Origin: a bacterium
GTDB taxonomy: Bacteria > Bacillota_I > Bacilli_A > Mycoplasmatales > Mycoplasmoidaceae
Length of the DNA stretch: 8,349 nucleotides
Reading direction: 5' to 3'
Assembly: GCA_017645255.1 (NCBI GenBank)
Contig: JAGCPI010000034.1
Location: forward strand, 1-8,349
Notes under the pieces: generated by a model
What the model saw: the letters and a program-made list of their open reading frames with translations, nothing else
The model's database searches: none
What the model was told of the DNA's origin: nothing
Program-made: the position numbers and the translations under genes
Shown here: one piece after another, positions 1 to 7,900 of the stretch
Position numbering within the stretch: the stretch's first letter is position 1
Layout of the letters: each line of letters opens with the position of its first letter

Positions 1-174
1 ACAAAATTAAAATGTTTGGTAGATGTTACATTATAAATTAATAAAGTAAAGTCTAAATACTAATAAAAATAATTGCTTTTTAAAACAATAAGAAATTTAT
101 CTCATTATTATTTCCTGTAAAAAATATAGTTAAGGAACAACCAAAGATTGAGTAATTTATAATTAAAAATTAGG

Positions 175-357
175 ATGCATGGGAAGAAATTTAATATTTT
201 ACCTGGTATGTTACAAGGTACATATCAATCTAGTTATGCCCAATCACTTGCTTCGATTATTAACTGAGCAGCTAATCCCAATAATAGTATGGTTGATAAT
301 TCTTATATGTTAGATTGTACTTTTTCTTCCAATTCAATTAATAATCCTAATTACTAA
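175..357 (+). pseudogene. C-terminal remnant of a transglutaminase-like surface protein
   Basis: This short frame ends in tandem TAA stops (355-360) and uses a UGA as Trp (265-267). Its translation matches the extreme C-terminus of the two large paralogues at 1902 and 4999. It keeps the pattern F-N-I-L-P-G-M-L, then S-S-Y-A-Q-S-L-A-S-I-I-N-W-A-A-N-P, then N-N-S-M followed by S-Y-M-L. The tails of the two intact copies carry the same S-[YF]-A-Q...I-A-x-I-L...A-N-P-x-N-S-I...Y-I blocks. Its last dozen residues run past the end of the family. An in-frame TAA at 160-162 closes the frame upstream. All three forward frames of bases 1-160 contain stops and I found no convincing family homology there, so roughly the first 950 residues are missing. 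The ATG at 175 has no ribosome binding site and is used here only as a coordinate. It is most likely a relic of a deleted or recombined family member; the rest of the gene is not simply outside the window. Confidence 0.75.
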
Positions 358-389
358 TAACTAAAATAATTGGTGCTAATCAATAAGTA

Positions 390-424
390 AAAAATGATGA
401 CATGATTTAAATGCCATCATTTTT
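390..424. terminator. Bidirectional rho-independent-type terminator
   Basis: A perfect 10-base-pair stem joins AAAAATGATG (390-399) to CATCATTTTT (415-424), and a further CAT/ATG pairing is possible inside the loop. The A-tract on the left arm and T-tract on the right arm give a U-run in either direction. It lies between the remnant ending at 357 (+) and the convergent gene ending at 477 (-), so it can stop transcription from both sides. Confidence 0.7.
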
Positions 425-476
425 GTTAACTCATTTTTAAAATTTACCCTTTAATAAATATAGTTAGGAATGGATG

Positions 477-764
477 CTAATAATCCATGTCATTCGGACC
501 TTCTGGCCATCCATCAGCAATATAATCATTAATGCTTACATGTTTTTCTCGTTTTGGTGAATTCTTGTAATTATTGTTTAATTTCGGATAATTTTGATTT
601 AATTTTTGGTAAATTTGTTTTAATTTCTTGCAAAGATAAATGTAATCTTTATCACTACATTGTCTTTTGCTTAATGAATTTAAGATGTTTCTTAAATCAA
701 TTAAAGTTCTTTCATATAAATCTTTTTGTTGATTAGTCATTTTTTTCTTTTTTAATTCCTCCAA
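477..764 (-). CDS. Small lysine/asparagine-rich hypothetical protein
   Basis: I do not recognise this protein. It encodes 95 residues from a TTG at 764 or 87 residues from the ATG at 740, ending in TAG. The N-terminal two thirds is rich in Lys, Asn, Gln and Leu with a helical, possibly coiled-coil character. The last 18 residues change to an acidic stretch containing G-W-P-E-G-P-N-D. There is no signal peptide or membrane segment, so a cytoplasmic location is likely. The start is ambiguous: a GGAGGA lies 16 bases before the ATG, which is too far to be ideal, while the TTG has only a weak purine run upstream. An in-frame stop at 786-788 limits further extension. The only Trp is TGG, so this frame gives no evidence about the code. 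It is transcribed away from the gene at 1015 and separated from it by that gene's terminator, so it is probably monocistronic. It could be a shortened relic of a longer gene. Confidence 0.55.
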   Translation of the reverse strand: MEELKKKKMTNQQKDLYERTLIDLRNILNSLSKRQCSDKDYIYLCKKLKQIYQKLNQNYPKLNNNYKNSPKREKHVSINDYIADGWPEGPNDMDY

Positions 765-862
765 GTTTTTTCTTCTTAATCAATTTTAAATAATAAATAG
801 GTAAAAGACTTAATATTATCATTGCAAATAATTGTTTTATTAAAGCAATAATGATGCAATTT

Positions 863-909
863 AATCTTAATCAACAACTTTAAATCATTAAGATTTTTTA
901 CTTTTTTTT
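863..909 (+). terminator. Terminator-like hairpin with no obvious gene
   Basis: AATCTTAAT (863-871) pairs perfectly with ATTAAGATT (887-895) around a 15-base loop. It is followed on the + strand by two T-runs (894-899 and 902-909). The shape fits a + strand terminator, but no + strand gene ends just upstream. The stem is entirely A/T except for one C-G pair, so it may be weak or accidental. Confidence 0.3.
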
Positions 910-963
910 ATTGTTTAGATAAAATTTTTTTTCATATTTACTATCATTTATAAAAGGAATAAT

Positions 964-992
964 AAAAAATAGAAGTCATCATAACTTCTATT
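964..992 (-). terminator. Terminator of the membrane-protein gene
   Basis: AATAGAAGT (968-976) and ACTTCTATT (984-992) form a perfect 9-base-pair stem with a 7-base loop. Read on the - strand, the stem runs straight into a U-tract (complement of the A-run 964-969). It begins 23 bases beyond the TAA of the gene ending at 1015. Confidence 0.7.
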
Positions 993-1014
993 AAATTGAT
1001 TAAATTGTTAATCA

Positions 1015-1671
1015 TTAATTAATTTGTAATTCATTAGAATTAGAAGGATTATTATTAGTTGGATTAATCGTTGGTAGTTTTAAATCATGTTCATGATCTA
1101 AATAATATTGGTTTAGTCGGTCAATAAAAAGAGCGAAGGATTTACTATGAGCATGTCACGTTTCAACAATTATCCCTGGTTGTTGATAGTATTGAAATCG
1201 GAACATTGGATGAGTGCGAAACGCTCAAATCACGGTATAAACTAGTTTTGGATAATCTTGAACATTAGCTGACAATGAATTGTGCTTAATTGCTAAATTA
1301 ACCGCATGGTAGTATTTTTTAAGAATTATTCAAAAAGAAAAAGGTGTAATAAAAATCGTTAAAATTGCTCAAAATGAGCATAGACAAATGCCAATACCAT
1401 ATAAAGAATTATCACCTAAGTGCAAAATACATCAAATTAATTGAATAAGTAAGCAAGTAAAAAATAAGATTCCCAAAATAATTACCATTATGTGAATTCT
1501 TTTAATTACTGATACTTGGTTAGTTTTAAATTTCTTGGTGTAATGATAGTAAGATAAATCAAGAATATACTTACTAACATCATAGGTATTTAAAGCATCT
1601 TCACTTGCTTTTAAGATTTTCCCAATTTTCTGTCAACGTTGTCAAAAACTATCTGATTTTTTCTTTTTCAT
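1015..1671 (-). CDS. Two-helix membrane protein, conserved-hypothetical type
   Basis: This 218-residue frame is open only when UGA is read as Trp: all seven tryptophans are TGA and none is TGG. A charged N-terminal part (about residues 1-58, starting M-K-K-K-K-S) is followed by two hydrophobic segments at about 61-83 and 92-117. These are joined by a very short loop containing G-D-N-S. About 100 hydrophilic residues follow, with Y-Y-Q-Q-P-G and T-W-H-A-H-S, and an Asn/Pro-rich tail. The positive charges flanking both helices suggest that both termini are cytoplasmic and the hairpin crosses the membrane. No catalytic motif is visible. The topology resembles conserved mollicute membrane proteins of unknown function such as those annotated as MSC_0882-like, but I cannot confirm that family. 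The ATG at 1671 has no good Shine-Dalgarno site. The frame stays open for 18 more codons upstream to a TAA at 1726-1728 without a conventional start, so a longer N-terminus from a non-ATG codon is possible. Confidence 0.8.
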
Positions 1672-1717
1672 GCGTAAGGTGGTTAAATTATTAAAGTTTT
1701 GATAATAAGGTTTGATT

Positions 1718-1749
1718 ATTAATGATTATAATTATTTTTAATCATTAAT
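1718..1749. repeat. 10-bp inverted repeat with TATAAT in its loop
   Basis: ATTAATGATT (1718-1727) is perfectly inverted as AATCATTAAT (1740-1749) around 12 bases. It sits in the divergent interval between the - strand gene starting at 1671 and the + strand gene starting at 1902. It could be a regulator binding site or simply A/T-rich chance symmetry. Confidence 0.4.
1725..1732. promoter_or_regulatory. Possible overlapping -10 boxes (divergent)
   Basis: The sequence ATTATAAT holds a consensus TATAAT on both strands: 1727-1732 on + and 1730-1725 on -. The - strand copy is about 54 bases upstream of the ATG at 1671, a plausible promoter distance. The + strand copy would give a leader of about 160 bases for the gene at 1902, running through the hairpin at 1751. 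No convincing -35 element is found at 16-19 bases for either, and -35 elements are often weak in mollicutes. Confidence 0.25.
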
Positions 1750-1750
1750 T

Positions 1751-1776
1751 GATGACTTTTATTGTCATCTTTTTTT
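1751..1776 (+). terminator. Perfect terminator hairpin upstream of the large genes
   Basis: GATGAC (1751-1756) and GTCATC (1764-1769) form a stem with a 7-base loop, followed immediately by a run of T residues (1770-1776). This is a classic + strand rho-independent signal. There is no + strand gene upstream for more than 1 kb; the neighbour runs on the - strand. It either insulates the gene at 1902 from read-through or acts as an attenuator in its leader. On the - strand the downstream side is not U-rich, so it is directional. Confidence 0.6.
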
Positions 1777-1886
1777 ATCATTTCCTAGTTTAAAAATCTT
1801 GAATTAGAATTTTTCATAATAAAAAAATAATTCATTAATATTTAATAAAATCATTAAACTAAGGGTATTGTTTACTCTTTATTTAT

Positions 1887-1893
1887 GAAAGGG
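1887..1893 (+). promoter_or_regulatory. Ribosome binding site for the 1902 gene
   Basis: GAAAGGG lies 8 bases before the ATG at 1902. This favours that ATG over the in-frame TTG at 1896, which would leave only 2 bases of spacing. Confidence 0.7.
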
Positions 1894-1901
1894 AATTGAT
1901 T

Positions 1902-4900
1902 ATGAAAAAAAGTAAGAAATTAATTGGGATTTTTAGCACCATCGGGGCTTTAAGTATCATTGCTGCATCATGTGCAATAGGTATTGTTTATTCCAAAAAT
2001 AATGATGTTAATGCATCGCAAAGCAATATCGATAATTCAAGTTTAAGTCAAGCAAGCAATCCTAGTTCTTCAAATCAAGTAAGTACTAATTCATTATCAA
2101 CTACCAATGCTACTTCAACTTCTAATAATAGCATTAATAATAATTCATCCTCTTTAACTAATAGTATTCAATCAGTTAATGCTAAACAATTAAATAGTGC
2201 ACCTACTTTAACTTTGCAAAACAGTATGATTGACACTTCAACTTTAAGCAATAATCCAACTTTAACTTACACTTGTCCGAATGGAAATGTTTTGCTATTT
2301 AGTGTTAACAATAGTAATGCCCAAACTGTTACCTTGCTTGGTTTTAGCAAAAAAGTAAGTAGTGATTTAGTAATTCCAAACATCCTTGTTACAAGTGGAT
2401 CATTTTATGCAGTAACTAGTATCAGTGCTGGAGCATTTTATGGTCAAGGATTAAGTAGTGTTACATTTAATAACAACTTATTAAGTATTGGGGCACTAGC
2501 ATTTGCTAACAATAATCTTACTAGTTTAAAGTTTCCTAATAGTTTACAAAGTATTGGGGATAAAGCATTTATTAGCAATCAATTCCCCCACGCTTATGCA
2601 GTTTATTTGCCAATAAATTGTTCCTGAAATAAGAACTGATTAAATTGTCCGTTTGGATGCAAAAATAATTTAAGTAAGATGACGAATGGTATTCAATGAG
2701 TTATCCAAGGACAAGCATGTTATAGTTATGAAGCATTACAATTTAAATGATTAATTACTTCATATGACGTAACAGGTACTACTACTTCACCATCTAATTT
2801 AAAAACTTTTACTGAATATAGTCAAACTGAAAAACCAGTTACTCAACACACTATCAAAGCAGTAGCAAGAGACATTACCGCTCAATGCTATGAAAGCATT
2901 GATGGTAATTTAAGTGAATTCTGTTTATTTACGAGAAACCGGTGAGGGGGAATTGGTTGGGTCTTTTACTTTAATCCAACTAATCATACCTTTAATATTT
3001 GAAATGGTAATAACAGTCGAGATTTATTTGGAACTAGCACTAGTTTAACCTTATCGTTATACAATCCTTATTCAGGTCAATACATTGTTAATTCGACATT
3101 TGCGGGAATGGATACTAGTGTAAGTACGGCTTCTTATCCTTACCAAGAAGGAGATATCTTAAGTTTTAAGATTAATGATAGTGAAAGAGGAGCATGAGCT
3201 TACATTGCATCTAACTTTAACCAATCAATGTTAACTAACACTGGTTTTTTAGATACACATGATTTTAGTGATTATTTAAACCAATACATTGATATTAATA
3301 ACATTTGAACTGGTAAGTATGGATTACCAAATGATTTTGCGATTAAACCAAATGGAATTTTTCCTACTTTACCTACCACTAGTTTAACTAATGTTTCTTA
3401 TAATCCAACGACTGGAAATTTGCAATTAGTAGGAACGAGTTTACCAAACTTAAAATTTAATGTTTTAGTTAATGATGAAGTAGTTGGTACTTTTAGTACT
3501 GATCAAGCTGGTAACATTAATACTACGAACCTTAATATTACCAAAGGACTAACTAGTGCAACAAATTTCACCTTGCAACCAGTTAGTTCCAGTACTAATA
3601 ACAATAGTGATGTTATTTATCCTGCTCCATTTACCAGTCACTTACAAGGATTTAATCCTAAACTGGGTTTTATTGATTTAAGTGTTGGGGATGTGGGGGT
3701 GCAATTATTATTTAATGGGATTACTGGTAAAGTTTGTTTGGGTGATATTGCTCACTTCTGACCAGCGTTTGCTACTCCATTTGGTACGTTCTCAAATTTA
3801 AGTACTGCTACTAGCACTTTTAAAAGTACTGGTGAATTAAATGTAGAAATAGTTACTAGTTCAAATGTAAGTCAAACTTACACCTACAATTTCACTGAAA
3901 ATGATAACAGTGCAACCTTAAATACTTTTTTAACTTCATTACCTTACGCAAATGGCGATACTTATTATTTTAGCGGCACCAACGCAGGGGTTAGTTATGT
4001 GTGAAATAACAACGAAGTAGTAGGATATGGTTATAGTAAAGTTAATAAAACTGAAACCATGGCTGGTTTTTTAATTAATAATACTGGCATTACTTCTGTG
4101 GAACACCAATACTATGAAGATTCTTATTTAAATAACTATAACGAAGGTGAAGACCATGGTGCTAATAGTAGAGTATGAAATGCTACCTATGGATGAATGC
4201 AATGTAACCCATTAGACTGATGAGCTAATGGATATAACTGTGATAACTGGTTTGATCCAAACCAAACCATGGTTGAAGTTGCTAACCAAATTGTGCAAGG
4301 GTATGCTAATCCATTGAATAGAATGGTCGCAGTCTTTGATTGAGTGTGTGATAATATGAATTACACTAAGCAATACATGTATGGTCATACCATGCGGGAA
4401 TATTTCCAACACTTACAAGGGGTTTGCTGTGACTTTGCTGCTATTTGTGGTACGATGATGAAACTAGCTGGTTTTGTTTCCCGCCAAATTATTGGGGGTG
4501 CACTTGGCGGATATTCACCAGTCAGTGGAATTGGAGCAAAAATTTATGGATTGAACCACCAATGATTACAAGTTTGAATGCCAAGCATTCAAGAATGAAT
4601 CACCATTGATCCAACTTGAGGTATGTATGGTCCAATTGGTACCATCCAACCGCAATTTAACGTTGGCCGCAGACACTTTAGTATTACTTTAGTGGAATGA
4701 CCTGAAAAAGGAACTGGTTTATATTATGATTCTTATGGTACACTTGCATATCACAATTACGAATATGATAATTACTTCTCATACTTTAAAGGTTGTGAAT
4801 ATGATGCACTTTATAATTTAGGAAGACACTTTGGAATTGTGCCAGGATTAAAAGATGATGTTTATTTATATTCATATGCTCAAAATATTGCGAAGATTTT

Positions 4901-4970
4901 AAACTGAGCTGCTAATCCGGCAAATAGTATTTCTAGTAGTAATACTTACATCTTAGGAGAAATGAAATAA
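1902..4970 (+). CDS. Exported LRR / Ig-like / transglutaminase-like surface protein, copy 1
   Basis: This is a 1022-residue protein read with UGA as Trp, with about twenty TGA codons against two TGG. Residues 1-6 are basic and 7-31 form a hydrophobic export or anchor helix with Cys24 in I-A-A-S-C, a weak lipobox. A Ser/Thr/Asn-rich linker runs to about 100. About 157-237 is a BspA-type leucine-rich block with three or four units of the form I-G-x-x-A-F-x-x-N-x-L-x-x-L-x-F-P. About 336-489 is beta-rich with F-Y-F-N-P-T-N and G-D-I-L, faintly like a mucin/carbohydrate-binding module. About 497-562 is an Ig-like repeat. About 570-765 is unassigned. About 790-905 is a transglutaminase-like domain with Cys842 (G-V-C-C-D-F), His886 (N-H-Q-W-L-Q-V-W) and Asp903 (I-D-P-T-W). 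The tail is Tyr/Asn-rich. Such domains act as cysteine proteases, cross-linkers or deamidases; the substrate is unknown. The first member of a probable two-gene transcript, it should act outside the membrane. A run of seven A's follows the ATG, which could allow slippage. Confidence 0.88.
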
Positions 4971-4981
4971 TTAGTTGTTAA

Positions 4982-4988
4982 GAAAGGA
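4982..4988 (+). promoter_or_regulatory. Ribosome binding site for the 4999 gene
   Basis: GAAAGGA is placed 10 bases before the ATG at 4999. The whole interval to the previous stop is 28 bases, with no hairpin or terminator, so the downstream gene is probably translated from the same mRNA. Confidence 0.65.
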
Positions 4989-4998
4989 ATAAATCATT

Positions 4999-7900
4999 AT
5001 GAAAAAACAAACTAAAAAAATAATTTGAATTGCTAGTGCACTAGGAGTTGCAAGCATTGTGGCTGGAGTTTGTGCTGGTACGTTAGTTAATCAAACTAGC
5101 ACTACCCAAACAGTTAGCCAAGCATCAAGTCAAACTGTTAATAGTACGCAAACTGCTACCAGCAATTTGACAACTGCTAGTTCAAAAAGCACTAATGAAG
5201 CTAGTGCTCCTAGCAATAATGCAACAACAAATACTGAAAGTACTAATTTATCCAATCAAACAACTACAAGCAATAGTGTAGTAAAACCGATTCGGAATGC
5301 AACGATTGACACTTCGATTTTAAGTGCAACTGCAAATATTACTTACACTTGTCCTGATGGCAACGTCTTAGTGTTTAGTGTTAATCAAAACAATCCTAAT
5401 ACTGTTACCTTACTTGGTTTTAAAACGAAAAAGGTTAGTGAATTAGTAATCCCGAATGTCATTACTACCAGTTCTGATTTCTATGCTGTAACTGCCATTG
5501 CACCAGGGGCATTTTATGGCCAAGGTATTACTAGTGTTACATTCAATCATGGTTTGCAAACAATTGGGACTTTAGCATTTGCTAACAACAATTTATCTTC
5601 CTTAACTTTCCCATCAAACTTGCAAAGCATTGGGGATCGTGCTTTTATTAGTAACCAATTTCCCCATGCATATGCAGTTTATTTACCACTAAACACTACT
5701 TGAAATAAAAACTGGTTGAATTGTCCATTTGGGAATGGTAATAACTTGCAAAAAATGATTAATGGAATCCAATGAGTAATCCAAGGTGATGCATGTTATA
5801 GTTATGAACCAAATCAAAATGGTTGGATTATTACTTCTTATGATATTCAAAATCCAAGCACGGTTAATACCACTTGAAAAACCGAAAAAACTACTTGAGG
5901 AACTACAACCATTGATACTTCTACAAGTCAAGCAAGTTACAACATGAACTATGCAAAGAATATCAATATGCCAGTAGCAGAAAGTGTTAACCAAAATTTA
6001 AGTGATTTTTGTTTATACACTAAAAACCAATGAGGTGGAATTGGATGAATCTTTTACTTTAATCCAACTAATAGTACTTTTAATGTTTTCATTCGTGATA
6101 ATAATGGTACAAAAAACTATTTATTTGGTAATGGTGTTTCAACAACTCTAAATATTTCCTTATATGATCCATATTCTGGCCAATATTTATTTAATTGAAA
6201 TTTAAATGCTAGCTCTCAAAGTGTTCCGCAAACTTCGTTTCAATATCAACCAGGGGACATCTTAACTTATACGGTTAATAATTCCCAAAGTGGTTCATGA
6301 GCATATGTTGCATCTAATTTCAATGCCTCTGATTTAACAAATAATTCGTTCTTAAATGGAAGTGCTAGCAGTACCTTAAATGAATACATTGATTTAAGTT
6401 TTGCGTGAACTGTTTACAATGGATTACCAACTCATTTTGCCATTAAACCAACGGGAATTTACCCAACTACTTCTTGTACAAATTTAACTAATGTTTCTTA
6501 TGACCCAACTACTGGTTCGTTAAATTTACAAGGTACTAGTTTACCAAATATGGAATTTGCGGTGCAATATGATGGCAAAAATGTTGGAACATTTGCTACT
6601 AACAATGATGGGGTAATTGACACTAGTAATAATCAATTAATGATTACCAAGAATTTGACTGCTAGTGATCAATTTACGATTGTTGCACTTAAATCAACAA
6701 ACGGTAGCAGTGATGTAATTTATCCTGCTCCTTATACTACTCATATCCAAGGCCAAAACCCAAAGTTATCATTGATCAATCTTTGAGTTGATGGTTTTTC
6801 TAGTAGCATCTTATTTGACGGAATTAACGGACATCTAAGCATGACGAATGTTTCACAATGATGACCAAGTTTTGCTAACCCTTATTTTTATGATACGCAA
6901 CAAAGTAATCCAACGGGAAACTTTAGTGGTTCAGGTAATATTAACATCGAAGTAAAAGATGCCACCACTGGGAAAACCCAAAACTATCCATTTAGTTATA
7001 CTTCTAGTACGAAATATGCTGCTTTCATCAATTACGTTAATGATATCCCTTACCAAGTTAATGACACTTACACTTTAAGTGGTAGTAACTTCCCAATTAA
7101 CTGCGTATGAAATAATGGGGAAGTTGTAGGATATCACTATGATGGAAGTGGTAGTAGTGAAACTGCCAGTTTCCAAATTACTAATAGTGGAATTGTTTCA
7201 GTTTCAACCCAACATTATGATGATAGTTATTTAGGTAGTTATAATGATTCGGAATGAAATGGGGAAAATAGTCGGAACTGAGCAGCCACTTATGGTTGGA
7301 TGGCATGTATTCCAATGGACTGAGAATGTGATAGTTATCGAACCAGCAATTGATATGATCCTTCCCAAGCTTTAGTTAAGGTGGTTAAACAAATTGTGAA
7401 TGCTTATACTAGTCCAGTAAACCAAGTTGAAGCAATGTACAACTTTATAACCAATAATATGACCTATAACGGATTAAATCTCTCAAGTGGTGATTGAGGA
7501 ACTTATTATGACCATCCAATTAATCACGCCTTTAATACCATGACTGGAGTTTGTGTAGAATTTTCTGGTTTACTTGCTGCCATGTTAAAATTAGCTGGTT
7601 TCGTTTCACGACAAGTAGTTTGCGATGCGGGACCTGGTAATTTAAATGGACCAGTTACCGTGGTAAATGTCGGAAGCAAAATTACTTACCAAAACCACGT
7701 TTACACCCAAGTATGAATGCCAACATTACAAGAATGAATTGCTCTAGATCCTACTTTTGGTAATGATAACTGAGATAATTATTCTACTCAATTCTATGGT
7801 GGAGGTAATGTTTTTGGTCAATTAGAAGGTTGAATCAACCAAGAACGGTCTGATGAAGCAGTTAATATTGTGGAATGACCTGAACAAGGTACTGGTTTAT

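Noticed and set aside
158..163. TATAAT before the remnant at 175
   Set aside because: It has no -35 partner, the following frame lacks a ribosome binding site, and such hexamers are expected often in A/T-rich DNA.
1..174. Possible degraded upstream part of the family remnant
   Set aside because: All three forward frames contain stops even with UGA as Trp, and I could not align the bases convincingly with the matching parts of the intact copies.
554..736. 60-residue + strand frame
   Set aside because: It lies wholly antisense to the small gene at 477-764, has no ribosome binding site and has no recognisable features.
1008..1750. 13-bp direct repeat TTAATCATTAATT at 1008-1020 and 1738-1750 flanking the membrane-protein gene
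   Set aside because: It could suggest a target-site duplication, but the repeat overlaps the stop codon, is almost pure A/T and is not accompanied by terminal inverted repeats or a transposase.
1885..1923. Short upstream frame starting at ATG 1885 and overlapping the start of copy 1
   Set aside because: It has no ribosome binding site, ends within 13 codons and overlaps the Shine-Dalgarno site of the real gene.
4212..4412. - strand frame antisense to copy 1
   Set aside because: It overlaps the part of copy 1 just before the catalytic cysteine, which is clearly coding on the + strand and conserved with copy 2.
2625..4970. Apparent multiple frameshifts or stops in the large genes
   Set aside because: All internal stops are TGA; no TAA or TAG occurs in frame. 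The positions are Trp and align between the paralogues, so they reflect code table 4, not decay or selenocysteine.
5689..5994. - strand frame antisense to copy 2
   Set aside because: It is a shadow of the conserved + strand reading frame; its low-complexity Ser run is the complement of + strand repeats.
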